Shown piece by piece: positions 34,163 through 43,600 of a stretch of 64,000 nt of DNA. Numbering within the stretch: position 1 is the stretch's first letter; each line of letters opens with the position of its first letter. The translations under genes and the position numbers were made by a program. The notes under the pieces are model-generated. The model was given only the letters and a program-made list of their open reading frames with translations, did not search any database and was not told the DNA's origin. The stretch is from Enterococcus raffinosus. Its GTDB lineage: Bacteria; Bacillota; Bacilli; Lactobacillales; Enterococcaceae. The stretch lies in the NCBI RefSeq assembly GCF_018917525.1, contig NZ_JAHLOS010000008.1, positions 58,715 through 122,714 on the forward strand. The letters run 5' to 3'.

Positions 34163-36980
34163 GAGAGATTTCCTCCCGTTCACTTAAGATAGGCGTTGAT
34201 GCTAACACGTCATTGATTTTTGCTAGATTCTCTGGTGTGATTTGAATAAAAGGTAAGAGTGTATTCAATTTGGTCAATGACATAGTTCCTAGACCGCCTT
34301 TAACAGTTGCTGGATCTGCTCTAAAGAAATCTAACACGGAATCAATCGCATCAATTTTTTGAACCAACAGTTCATCTGCTATGATTTCGGCTGCGGGTGT
34401 TTCGCTATTATAATGTTCTACGTAATTTTCGCTGGGAACATAGGCGATTTCATAGGTGCCACAGGTAAGAGAGAAGCGACCGTTGGCTTTTTTCTGATTG
34501 TTGACTGTTACAGGACTATTTTCTCCTCGTGGTAAATCGACATGTACGGTCGTTCCAAAAGGTACAGTCAAGTTGAGCTTAATGGTGTGTTCACTGTCTG
34601 CTTCGATTTGATAGCTTACGGCGAACGTTCCATATGGTGTATCGAAATGTCCATTAACCTGTTTTAAGCGGTAATCAAATAGCGGCGCAAAGTTTATTTC
34701 CTGATAGCCGGGCTGAACCTGTTGAATACCTAGGAGATAGGTGTAGGCCCATTCCATAATGGCACCAAAGCTATAATGATTTAATGAATTCATTCCTTCA
34801 GGGTTCATGGAACCATCAGGAAGAACGGAGTTCCAGCGTTCCCAGACAGTTGTTGCCCCAAGATTTACTGCATAGAGCCAGCTTGGGAAATCTTCTAAAA
34901 GGAAAATTTTCGTTGCTAGTTTATGATAGCCATAATTAGATAAAACCTGACAGATGAAGGGAGTACCGACAAATCCAGTTTTAAGATGGTCATTATCCTT
35001 TTTCAAGCGGACGACTAAATCTTTAGCAACTCGTGAACGTTGTGATTGAGGGACCAATTCAAAATATAGTGCGATTGCATAAGCCGTCTGAGTATCAATT
35101 GCTAAACGGCCATTTGCAGTAATATACTCCTTAACAATGGCCTCTTTGATTCGTTGAGCTTGTTCACGATAGTAGGTCGCATCATTAGGGAACTTCAAAA
35201 TTTCAGCTGTTTTAGCAACGATGTTATTAGAATAGTAGTAGTAGACAGAGGCGATAAAATCTTCTTCAGTTTTTCCAGTTGGTAACGCGGGATTTTCTCC
35301 ATCAAGAGCGAGCCAATCACCAAATTGAAAGGTTCCAGTCCATAAATCAGTGCTCTTACTGTTTTTTTGAATCCAGGCTACCCAATCCTTCATTGCTGAG
35401 TAGTTTTGACGTAAAATCGCTGAATCACCATAAATCTGATACATGTTCCAAGGAATGATCGTTGCTGCATCGCCCCAAACCGCAGCACCACCATCAGAAT
35501 TTCCCATTGCTGGAGCATACATGGGAACCATACCATCATGCAATTTTTGCTCGATAGCGATGTCTTTTGCATATTTTTTAAAGAAAGGGAAGACGTTCAT
35601 ATTCAAAGCAGCCGTTTTAGAAAACACTTCGGCATCGCCTGTCCAACCTAATCGTTCATCTCGTTGTGGGCAATCAGTCGGGATATCCAGGAAGTTACTT
35701 TTTTGTCCCCACAGAATATTTTGAAAAAGACGATTAACCTTTGGATTGGTGGTTTCGATTCCCCCAGTGGTTGTCATTTCGGAATAAAGGACCGCCGCCT
35801 GATAATCTTCTTTTCTCAGTGCTTGAGTGTTTCCTTCGACTTTTACATAACGATAACCGAAGAAAGTGAAATGGGGGCGAACCCATTTTTCTTCACCGTC
35901 AGAGATATAGACAAAAGAGGCCCGTGCTTCACGTAAGTTCTCGCGATAAAAGTTATCTTCTTGCAGGATTTCTCCCATTTGAAAAACGAGCTTTGTGCCT
36001 TTGGGTTCGCGGTTGTAAAATTCCAGCCAGCCAGTCTGGTTTTGACCAAAATCAAGCACCTGTTCACCAGCCGGAGTCTCAAGGATTTCCTCAACGGATA
36101 ATCGTTCCATAATTTTTATCGGCAGACTCAATCGGTCTTGAAGTAGTGCCTTATTCTGATCTAGTAAGATCACGGACTGCCAATCGGAAGGGGTTAATGT
36201 ATCATTTAAGTCTTCTCCACAATAAATCTCTGATTTAGTTACTTTTCCGCTGGTTGTTACCCATGAGCTATCAGTGGAAATAATCTCTGTTCGTCCATCT
36301 TCATAAGTCACGTGAAATTCTCCAATGACACATTGCTGGTCGCCGTAAATGTTTTTCATTCCGCCATCGAAGCCTAAAGTCCCTTTATACCAGCCGTCAC
36401 CAGTAGTGAAGAGCAGTTCATGATCCGCTGCTTTTTGGAAGGCTGCTGTGACATCGTAGGTTTGAACTTGGATCCATTGATCGTATGCTGTAACACCAGG
36501 TGTTAAGTATTCATCACCGACTTTTTCACCATTTATATATGCCTCATAAACACCCAATCCAGTAGCATATAAACGCGCTTTTACTACTTTTGACTTTAAG
36601 CTGAATTCTTTTTGAAAAAGTGTATTTTGAATGGCTTTATCTGGATGAGCAATCCAATCTGCTTGGAAAGGTTCATCCATTTTTCCAGTTTCAAAAAAGC
36701 TTTCTTTGGTAAAAAACTCATGATTGGAGTCTCGAATCGCAATTTCTACGTGGTAACGAGTACGTGGAACCAGTGTCAACGAAACATCAAAATAGTTAGT
36801 TTCGAATGGTTCCTGCTTGCTTTGGTAAACGGGGGCTTCATAATTATCTGTCCAGATCGTTAATTGCTTCGTTATTTCTGTGAACTGTTCTGCTTCCACT
36901 GTAAACTCAATTCGCAGATCATCTAACTGAAAGCCCACAGGTTCTGTCATATGATTGATCAAGATTTTTGAAATTCTCAT
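34155..36980 (-). CDS. GH78 alpha-L-rhamnosidase
   Basis: The 941-residue protein has the GH78 layout: N-terminal beta-sandwich domains, a rhamnosidase-type carbohydrate-binding domain with YINGEKVGDEYLTPGVTAYDQW, and an (alpha/alpha)6 barrel with FLDIPTDCPQRDERLGWTGD and GDWLALDG, where the acid and base residues lie. A C-terminal sandwich follows. It removes terminal L-rhamnose from plant glycosides or pectin side chains. There is no signal peptide. No rhamnose catabolic genes are in the window. The last 60 or so residues have a small extra helical domain with a DFFRADPATVKGGLG stretch. Confidence 0.93.
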   Translation of the reverse strand: MRISKILINHMTEPVGFQLDDLRIEFTVEAEQFTEITKQLTIWTDNYEAPVYQSKQEPFETNYFDVSLTLVPRTRYHVEIAIRDSNHEFFTKESFFETGKMDEPFQADWIAHPDKAIQNTLFQKEFSLKSKVVKARLYATGLGVYEAYINGEKVGDEYLTPGVTAYDQWIQVQTYDVTAAFQKAADHELLFTTGDGWYKGTLGFDGGMKNIYGDQQCVIGEFHVTYEDGRTEIISTDSSWVTTSGKVTKSEIYCGEDLNDTLTPSDWQSVILLDQNKALLQDRLSLPIKIMERLSVEEILETPAGEQVLDFGQNQTGWLEFYNREPKGTKLVFQMGEILQEDNFYRENLREARASFVYISDGEEKWVRPHFTFFGYRYVKVEGNTQALRKEDYQAAVLYSEMTTTGGIETTNPKVNRLFQNILWGQKSNFLDIPTDCPQRDERLGWTGDAEVFSKTAALNMNVFPFFKKYAKDIAIEQKLHDGMVPMYAPAMGNSDGGAAVWGDAATIIPWNMYQIYGDSAILRQNYSAMKDWVAWIQKNSKSTDLWTGTFQFGDWLALDGENPALPTGKTEEDFIASVYYYYSNNIVAKTAEILKFPNDATYYREQAQRIKEAIVKEYITANGRLAIDTQTAYAIALYFELVPQSQRSRVAKDLVVRLKKDNDHLKTGFVGTPFICQVLSNYGYHKLATKIFLLEDFPSWLYAVNLGATTVWERWNSVLPDGSMNPEGMNSLNHYSFGAIMEWAYTYLLGIQQVQPGYQEINFAPLFDYRLKQVNGHFDTPYGTFAVSYQIEADSEHTIKLNLTVPFGTTVHVDLPRGENSPVTVNNQKKANGRFSLTCGTYEIAYVPSENYVEHYNSETPAAEIIADELLVQKIDAIDSVLDFFRADPATVKGGLGTMSLTKLNTLLPFIQITPENLAKINDVLASTPILSEREEISLV

Positions 36981-36997
36981 TTTTTACACTCCTAATT

Positions 36998-38683
36998 TTA
37001 TAGTTTAGCGATAAAGTCACCGCAAAATGGATCGACCGGACTGATGCCTTCAAAGTCTTCTTCACCAGTCATTTTTCTAAGTACTGCGTCAATACTTTCC
37101 TTATTTCCAGTATACGTATTGATGTAGGTAGATACTGCTGGGATATCAAATAAATGATAGGGATTTGCTGTTGAGATAAAGATCGTTGGAATAGCCTTCA
37201 TGAACCAAGGAGCGTCAGCTGCCATTAAATGAATCCAGTCAAGACGAGTGGTGGTTTGATTGCTAGCTGTTTCGATATTTGCAATATAGAGTGCTAGATC
37301 AAATTTCTCTTTCATTTCAGCCACGCCTTCTTCAAAAATCTCATGAAAATCTAAATGCTTTCGGTCAAACAGAGTTACCTGAAAGCCCAGTGTCTCCAGC
37401 TGTTTTTGGAAAAGAGCGGAAACTTGACCGCCTTCTTTAAAACCTCCGTCGTCCGAGTCACCTAAAACAACCAATCGAATTCGTGGATAACGTTCGACTG
37501 TCAAAGGTAAAAGGCGATCCCGATCTTTGACTAAAGTAACGGCCTTTTTAGCTGCTGCGGCTGCTTTTTTTGCATGTTCAGCAGTATTTAAATTCAACGT
37601 TTCTGGCATCGTCGCTTCAAATAAACCATGTGCCATTTTTGTCGCGAGAATTCGTAAAACAGCTTCATTGATTCGAGCCAGCTTCAATGTGCCATTTTCA
37701 ACCGCTTTTTTGATAAACATATAGTCCTCATCAATGTTTTTATTAAAAAGGATCATATCGATTCCGGCATTAATGGTTGCAGGTAACAGTTCTTCTCGCG
37801 GAAGAATCGAATTGTAACCAATCATTGGTGTAGCATCGGTAATCGTCAAGCCGTTAAATCCAAGTTCGTCACGTAATAGCCCATCAATTAGCCGTTTTGA
37901 GGCCGATGCAGGTTTTAATTCTGAATCCTTTATATCCGGAGACAGCTTTTTCTCCCAAGCCGGCAGCATGATATGTCCGATCATGATACTGCTAATTCCT
38001 TGATCAATAAAGGTTTGGTAGATTTGCCCATAAGAGTTCATCCAATCATCAACGGACAGCGAGTTGACCGTGCTTAACAAATGCTGATCTCGTTCGTCGA
38101 CGCCGTCCCCTGGAAAGTGCTTGATAACGGGCAAGATGCTGTTTTTTTCCAACCCCTTGATTTGAGCAGCTGCCATTTGAATCACACGTTTTGGATTGCT
38201 GCCGAAGGTTCGAGTATTGGTGATCGGATTCCGAAAATTCAGATCGATATCAACAATCGGGGAAAAGGACATGTTGCAGCCTACTTGAGCAGCTTCATTT
38301 CCAGCGACATTGCCTAATTCGTAGGCTTGTTCAGGATCATCTGTCGCAGCAATTTGCAGAGGCATTCCGAACCAAGTTCCTTCTGTAATAATCCCATTTC
38401 CACCAGATTCCAAATTTGCCGAAAAGAAAAGGGGGATGTCGCTGGCTGCTTGAGCAGTTGCTAATTGTCGTTTGATTTTTTCAGATGAGGCGGGGCGATA
38501 CATCATACCACCAGGGCGGTAGGTTTTAATGAATTCTTTAATGTCTACTTGATCCTCGTCCTGTCCAATGACAAAAAAGAGCTGGCCAATTTTTTCATCC
38601 AAAGTCATAGTTTGGACTTTGCTTTGCAGCTGTTGAATTTGTTCTTCTGCTAAGTAATAAGGTTTTTTTGATAAATCTAACAT
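36998..38683 (-). CDS. GH3-family glycosidase, NagZ-like (beta-N-acetylhexosaminidase or beta-glycosidase)
   Basis: The 561-residue protein has a GH3 barrel with KHFPGDGVDERDQH (from residue 188), the NagZ-type motif holding the Asp-His acid/base dyad, and a nucleophile candidate in GLTITDATPM. A C-terminal alpha/beta domain (about 370-560) follows. The NagZ motif points to N-acetylglucosaminide or phosphorolytic GH3 enzymes rather than classical beta-glucosidases, but the neighbourhood is plant-glycoside like. A GGAGG site precedes the ATG. It is the first gene of a four-gene operon. No signal peptide is seen. Confidence 0.87.
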   Translation of the reverse strand: MLDLSKKPYYLAEEQIQQLQSKVQTMTLDEKIGQLFFVIGQDEDQVDIKEFIKTYRPGGMMYRPASSEKIKRQLATAQAASDIPLFFSANLESGGNGIITEGTWFGMPLQIAATDDPEQAYELGNVAGNEAAQVGCNMSFSPIVDIDLNFRNPITNTRTFGSNPKRVIQMAAAQIKGLEKNSILPVIKHFPGDGVDERDQHLLSTVNSLSVDDWMNSYGQIYQTFIDQGISSIMIGHIMLPAWEKKLSPDIKDSELKPASASKRLIDGLLRDELGFNGLTITDATPMIGYNSILPREELLPATINAGIDMILFNKNIDEDYMFIKKAVENGTLKLARINEAVLRILATKMAHGLFEATMPETLNLNTAEHAKKAAAAAKKAVTLVKDRDRLLPLTVERYPRIRLVVLGDSDDGGFKEGGQVSALFQKQLETLGFQVTLFDRKHLDFHEIFEEGVAEMKEKFDLALYIANIETASNQTTTRLDWIHLMAADAPWFMKAIPTIFISTANPYHLFDIPAVSTYINTYTGNKESIDAVLRKMTGEEDFEGISPVDPFCGDFIAKL

Positions 38684-38715
38684 GCTTTTTGCGCCTCCAA
38701 TGATTTAAAGATACT

Positions 38716-38729
38716 TGTTCACGCTTTCA
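38716..38729 (-). promoter_or_regulatory. Putative cre before the GH3-GH78-pgmB-GH43 operon
   Basis: On the minus strand TGAAAGCGTGAACA matches the cre pattern with one mismatch. It lies about 33 bases before the GH3 start. Confidence 0.5.
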
Positions 38730-38960
38730 TTCTAGCTGGAAGAAATTGTATAAACCATTGTGAAAAAACAGCTTAAGTGTGTTCATTTCATTGCTCCTTT
38801 CGTTTTTCTAAAATTGAGTCTTGCTTGAATGATTTATTCATGAGATAGTTTAGGCGAAGTAATGAAAGAATATCATTCAAAAAAACAACTTAAAGATTTA
38901 AATCCTACAATTACTCGACTTATTACACAGATAGTAGCTTTTTTGAGGGGAGCTGAAGGA

Positions 38961-39977
38961 ATGGAAGAAGAATTTTTAACCATATTACAGGAGAAAAATC
39001 ATCCTCGTAATTGGGATGAGTTAGATTCAGAAATGAGACCAAAACAAACAGGTGTGTTGAAAAACGAGCCTGTTTACGAATTTTTCCATACGTTGGACGA
39101 CTCGTTAGTGGTAAATCCGCAATCAATAGCCATTTCAGTACAACCAGTGAGTTCCTTCATTCCATTTCATGTACATAATTATGTAGAGATAATCGTACCT
39201 CTTGTAGGTGAATGTACCGTTATTACCAAAAACGATGAGCTGAAGTTGAAGCAAAATGACTTGATCATTATTGGCAATCATACGATTCATCGGGTAGAAC
39301 CAATTGAAACCGATGCTATCGTAGTCAATCTGACCCTAAAGGACACGGCTTTCAATTTAAACGATTATCATTTTATGTATGAGGATCGAGTGACCAAAAA
39401 AGTGTCTTCATTACTTTTCTCGTTGCTCTCAAATGAAACGCAAGGGGAAAACATCTATCGCTTGTTTCGGACGAACCAAGATACAAAGATTCATTTACTA
39501 TTAGAGGATATTATTCAGGAATACTATTATCCAGACACCCAATCGAATCAGATCATCCGATTAGAGCTATTAACACTCTTCGGCCGATTGATTCGCTCAG
39601 CTGCCAATGAACAAACGGTGATTGCTGGGGAAGATGATGGATCAGTTAATTTATTATCGTTACTTTTATATATTGAAAAGAATTATGCGCACATTACGTT
39701 AGAGGAAATGGCTCAGCACTTTGGCTTCAATCCGAATTATTTATCTTCTTATTTGAAAAAACACACCGGATTGACCTTTATCAAATTGGTTCATCTGCAA
39801 CGGGTGAATGTTGCAGCGGAGTATTTGACGTATACCAATGCTCCGATTGAACAGATTGCCCTAAAGGTAGGGTATGAAAATCCCTCCTATTTTTATAAAA
39901 TGTTTCGAAAACATTTAAAGATTTTACCAACTGAATATCGTGAAAAGCATTCTTTCAATGCCAAAAAAGCCGATTGA
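38961..39977 (+). CDS. AraC-family transcriptional regulator (cupin sensor), divergent from GH3
   Basis: The 338-residue regulator has an N-terminal cupin region (PVSSFIPFHVHNYVEIIVPLVGECTV) and a C-terminal AraC domain with two helix-turn-helix units (ITLEEMAQHFGFNPNYLSSYLKKHTG and IEQIALKVGYENPSYFYKMFRK). I prefer the ATG at 38961, which follows GAGGGGAG; an ATG at 38862 would add 33 residues with a weaker site. It lies divergent from the GH3-GH78-pgmB-GH43 operon and probably activates it. Confidence 0.88.
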   Translation: MEEEFLTILQEKNHPRNWDELDSEMRPKQTGVLKNEPVYEFFHTLDDSLVVNPQSIAISVQPVSSFIPFHVHNYVEIIVPLVGECTVITKNDELKLKQNDLIIIGNHTIHRVEPIETDAIVVNLTLKDTAFNLNDYHFMYEDRVTKKVSSLLFSLLSNETQGENIYRLFRTNQDTKIHLLLEDIIQEYYYPDTQSNQIIRLELLTLFGRLIRSAANEQTVIAGEDDGSVNLLSLLLYIEKNYAHITLEEMAQHFGFNPNYLSSYLKKHTGLTFIKLVHLQRVNVAAEYLTYTNAPIEQIALKVGYENPSYFYKMFRKHLKILPTEYREKHSFNAKKAD

Positions 39978-39995
39978 GTCTCAATCGGCTTTTTT
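39963..39995 (+). terminator. Bidirectional terminator between the two AraC genes
   Basis: AAAAAAGCCGATTGA pairs with TCAATCGGCTTTTTT around a 3-base loop. It overlaps the ends of both converging genes. Confidence 0.92.
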
Positions 39996-40956
39996 AGAGC
40001 TTAAATTTTTGGCGATACTGATTGGGTGATAATCCGGTTTGCTTTTTAAAAAAATGGTAAAAGTAAGCTTCACTGGAAAAGCCTAGTCGTTCTGCAATAA
40101 GCTGAACGGTCAAACTGGTCGTATTTAATAGCTGTTGAGCTTTTTGAGTTCGGATCATTTGAGCATAATTGGCCAGAGTCATTTTTGTTTGCCGTTTTAA
40201 GAGACGATTCAGATATTCAGGATTGTAGTGCAGTGTGGCTTCGATTTCTTTTCGAGAAATGTTACCAAAGCGGCTTTCAATCAAATGAATCACGCGATTA
40301 ACAAGATAATCTTCTTTGGATAAATCCAGATCAATCCGCTGAAGTGAAAATTGATTGGTATTTTCCAGTGCATCCAACAGGCGCAAAATCAATCCTCGTT
40401 GAAAATAAGCACGGCCGATTTTTGAGGTAGCTACCTCTAGCTGCAAAGAATCAATGATGACATGAAAGCCTTCGCTTTGATAAGGCAAGCAGGGAGTAAA
40501 CTCAATATAGCTGCGTTTCCATTGGGCATCAGATTGTAGATTTTGCTGTAAAAATTGAAAGATCGGACCTTCGCCAGAATCAATGGACAGTAATTCCTGA
40601 AGCAGCGCAGGCGATAAATTTAGAAAGACGACATTGCAGCCATCTGAAAGAATTTCCCGATGCAGAATCTGAGTATTCAATAGACAGCCTTCTCCTGCTT
40701 GAAAAATATATTCCTTCTCCTCAATACAGTTTGTTAATTCTCCCTTTAAAACATACATTAATTCAAAGTTTTGATTTTTATGCAACGCTTGATATTCTTC
40801 ATTTTCAAAGGCAACAATTTTACCATCCTGAACTTTAGTATAAAGAATTTTTTCGCCGATTTTTTGTTTAAAGAAGATGGCGATCGGTGAATGGGTCCTG
40901 ATTTGCGGGATGTCTGCATTGTCTGAATGAAGCTCAGAAAAAGGATCTTTTGCCAT
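39994..40956 (-). CDS. AraC-family transcriptional regulator, divergent from GH2
   Basis: The 320-residue protein has a cupin-like sensor half (FELMYVLKGELTNCIEEKEYIFQAGEG) and an AraC domain (ISRKEIEATLHYNPEYLNRLLKRQTK, VQLIAERLGFSSEAYFYHFFKKQTGLSPNQYR). A CGGAGG site lies before its ATG. It is divergent from the GH2 gene, its likely target. Confidence 0.9.
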   Translation of the reverse strand: MAKDPFSELHSDNADIPQIRTHSPIAIFFKQKIGEKILYTKVQDGKIVAFENEEYQALHKNQNFELMYVLKGELTNCIEEKEYIFQAGEGCLLNTQILHREILSDGCNVVFLNLSPALLQELLSIDSGEGPIFQFLQQNLQSDAQWKRSYIEFTPCLPYQSEGFHVIIDSLQLEVATSKIGRAYFQRGLILRLLDALENTNQFSLQRIDLDLSKEDYLVNRVIHLIESRFGNISRKEIEATLHYNPEYLNRLLKRQTKMTLANYAQMIRTQKAQQLLNTTSLTVQLIAERLGFSSEAYFYHFFKKQTGLSPNQYRQKFKL

Positions 40957-41071
40957 AAAGCACCTCCGAAAGGTTGAGAAATTATAGTAAACGGTTTCTT
41001 GAAGTCGGTATTTTTCATTATATCACAGAGACAAACGAACTAGAATAATGGATATCATAGGAGGGAAACAG

Positions 41072-43465
41072 ATGCGAGAAAAGAAAAAAATAAATCAGCA
41101 ATGGCTGTTTCATTACGGAGAAATCGGGATGCCTAAAAAAACAGCTAAAAAAGCCCACGCTTTAGGTGGATTGACCGCGCCGCTAATAGAAGAGGCTGGA
41201 GAATCTGTAACATACGGTGCAGGAGGCGAGCATTTTTTAAAACTGATTGCTAGAGGAGATGAGATTCAAGGATTAAAAAATTTAGCCGGAACCGATTTTG
41301 ATTCTGGATTGGATCAAGAATGGCAAACTATTACGATTCCCCACGACTGGAAAATCAGTCAGCCCTATAAACAAGATCCAGAATTGCTTATATCTGGATC
41401 AAAGGAAGATGGGATTGGTTATTATCGGAAAACTTTCTCACTAAATGATGAGCTGATGAATCAAAAGCGCGTTATTTTGCATTTTGAAGGAGTGATGCGT
41501 TCAGCAGATGTTTGGCTAAATGGTGCCTATCTAGGCCAGAATACTAGTGGATACACAAGTTTTTCTTATGATATCTCTGAGATGGCCAGATATGGTAATG
41601 AAGGAGTTAATGTACTGCTGGTAAGAGTGGATACAACAACAGGAGCAGAAGGCTGGTGGTATGAAGGCGCTGGTATTTATCGTGACGTTTGGTTAGAGTT
41701 TGTACCATTGATCGCTTTTGATAGAGAAAATGCTTACGTCTATACAAAGGAGCTTCAAGAAACACAAACAGTTATGGGAGCTGAGGTTTGTATCGAGAAT
41801 TACTCACAGGAGATAGTCGAGGTCTCGCCAGTGATCAGGATCGGTGAACAGCTGATCACGTTAGGAAAACAAACGATACAGCCCTTTGAAAAACGGAATC
41901 TTAAAGAAACATTCATTTTTCCTGCACCAATACTCTGGTCACCTGAAAATCCTCATTTATATGAAGCAGTTTTTCAAATGGAAACGGATGAGTGTCGTAA
42001 AAGCTTTGGCATTCGAACGTTCGCTTATGATTCACAAGGGTTTTATTTAAATGGGAATTTGTATGAACTGCGAGGTGTTTGCGAGCATCAAGATTTTGCT
42101 GGAGTAGGTGTAGCACTGAATCAGGATATCGTTGATTATAAAATTAAAACGATGAAGGAAATGGGTGTCAATGCCTGGCGCAGTGCTCATCATTTTGCTT
42201 CTGAGGAACTTATGGAGGCTTGCGATCGTTTTGGCATTCTTTTAATGAATGAGAACCGGTTGTTAGAGAGCACACCTTGGCGAATTACTGATTTGGAAAA
42301 AATGGTTAAAAAAAGCAGGATGCATGCTTCGATTGCGTTTTGGTCAGTAGCAAATGAGGAGGTCATCGGGAATACCAACCTTGGCAGCCGCATCGCTCAC
42401 AAATTAGTTCGCTGTATCAAAGAAAACAACTATGAAAGCCTAGTTGTTTCAGCAGAACTACTTAATCCTGATGGTATAGTTAATGAAAGCTATCTAGCAA
42501 ATTATGACGTACTGGGTGTAAATTATCCAGAAGCGGATGCAATGGGAACTGGTGCGATTAAAATCAAAGAGCAGTATCCAGAACTTACGATCATGAGTAC
42601 GGAAAGTGCCTCCTATTTTTCTACTCGAGGCATTTATAAAGACAATGAAGAAAATTGTCAGTGCTCTAACCTTGGATCGCTATTTTCAATGATTTTACCT
42701 GGAAAGCGTCAACCTGGTGACTCCGGAGCAGGAGGGACCGCAACACCTGAAAAAGTTTTAAATTATCTATCTGAGCACCAATATATGGGGGGAGTTTTTC
42801 TTTGGACGGCGTTTGATTACTACGGCGAACCCTCTCCTTTTGGTTGGCCAGCTATTTCTTCTCAATTCGGTATCGCGGATTTGTGCGGCTTTCCGAAGGA
42901 TTATTACTACTATTATCAAGCGAATTGGAAAAAAGAACCTGTACTTCATATTCTGCCTCATTGGAATGAAGAAGGCCTCGAGATCAATACGGATGGGATG
43001 ATTGCTGTTCGTGTCTTCAGTAATGCCGATGAAGTTGAGATTTTTGTCAATGGAATAAGTTTTGGTAAGAAAATAGTTGTTGGCTGTATCGCTAATTGGG
43101 AAATTCCATATCAAGCTGGGGAAGTAAAAGCTGTAGCCTATGATGGAAATCAAATTATCACTGAAGCTAAGCATCAGACTAGTTCAACGATTCACTCGAT
43201 CCGTAGTAAAAGAATTTTTGAAGGAAAAGAATACAGTCTTTTTGCTCTAGAGGCAGTGGATGATCAACAACGATTTGTTCCTACGGCAAATAATCAGCTA
43301 GCAATTTCTGTCGAAAATGGAGAAATTGTCGGATTAGCAAATGGAAATCCAACGAATCAAGATGCGTATAGTCTAGCTTGCGTTCGATTGTTCCAAGGAA
43401 AAGCATTAGCTATCGTGCGAACGGCTGAAGCAAGTGTTCAAATCAAAGCAACCATTCAAAAATAA
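41072..43465 (+). CDS. GH2-family beta-galactosidase-type glycosidase
   Basis: The 797-residue protein has the GH2 order: sugar-binding sandwich (WQTITIPHDWKISQPY, GYYRKTFSL, VWLNGAYLG), immunoglobulin-like domain, barrel, and C-terminal sandwiches. ELRGVCEHQDFAGVGVALN and MGVNAWRSAHHFASEELMEACDRFGIL are barrel motifs; SVANEE holds the acid/base Glu and MSTESAS the nucleophile Glu. No signal peptide is seen. The ATG at 41072 follows an AGGAGGG site. The substrate may be a beta-galactoside, glucuronide or other; that is open. Confidence 0.9.
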   Translation: MREKKKINQQWLFHYGEIGMPKKTAKKAHALGGLTAPLIEEAGESVTYGAGGEHFLKLIARGDEIQGLKNLAGTDFDSGLDQEWQTITIPHDWKISQPYKQDPELLISGSKEDGIGYYRKTFSLNDELMNQKRVILHFEGVMRSADVWLNGAYLGQNTSGYTSFSYDISEMARYGNEGVNVLLVRVDTTTGAEGWWYEGAGIYRDVWLEFVPLIAFDRENAYVYTKELQETQTVMGAEVCIENYSQEIVEVSPVIRIGEQLITLGKQTIQPFEKRNLKETFIFPAPILWSPENPHLYEAVFQMETDECRKSFGIRTFAYDSQGFYLNGNLYELRGVCEHQDFAGVGVALNQDIVDYKIKTMKEMGVNAWRSAHHFASEELMEACDRFGILLMNENRLLESTPWRITDLEKMVKKSRMHASIAFWSVANEEVIGNTNLGSRIAHKLVRCIKENNYESLVVSAELLNPDGIVNESYLANYDVLGVNYPEADAMGTGAIKIKEQYPELTIMSTESASYFSTRGIYKDNEENCQCSNLGSLFSMILPGKRQPGDSGAGGTATPEKVLNYLSEHQYMGGVFLWTAFDYYGEPSPFGWPAISSQFGIADLCGFPKDYYYYYQANWKKEPVLHILPHWNEEGLEINTDGMIAVRVFSNADEVEIFVNGISFGKKIVVGCIANWEIPYQAGEVKAVAYDGNQIITEAKHQTSSTIHSIRSKRIFEGKEYSLFALEAVDDQQRFVPTANNQLAISVENGEIVGLANGNPTNQDAYSLACVRLFQGKALAIVRTAEASVQIKATIQK

Positions 43466-43476
43466 AGTATGCAGCG

Positions 43477-43541
43477 GAAAAAGTATCTATGAAAAGACCA
43501 CAAAGCGCATGAATTTTGCATATGGTTGTAGTACTTTTTCT
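43477..43541 (+). terminator. Long stem-loop after GH2
   Basis: GAAAAAGTA-T-CTA pairs with TAGTACTTTTTC (12 bp, one bulge) across a 40-base loop. It is probably a terminator, though the T run lies inside the stem. Confidence 0.45.
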
Positions 43542-43563
43542 AGCCTATACTTTAACTATCGTT

Positions 43564-43577
43564 TGAAAGCGTAAACA
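43564..43577 (+). promoter_or_regulatory. cre site before the MFS gene
   Basis: TGAAAGCGTAAACA fits the WTGNNARCGNWWWCA form of cre completely. It lies 24 bases before the MFS start. Confidence 0.72.
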
Positions 43578-43600
43578 AAATATGAAGGAGTGCAATTATT

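Noticed and set aside
40982..41010. cre site between the AraC and GH2 genes (GTAAACGGTTTC)
   Set aside because: It lacks the TG/CA ends of the cre consensus on either strand; it may be an operator of another kind but I cannot support it.
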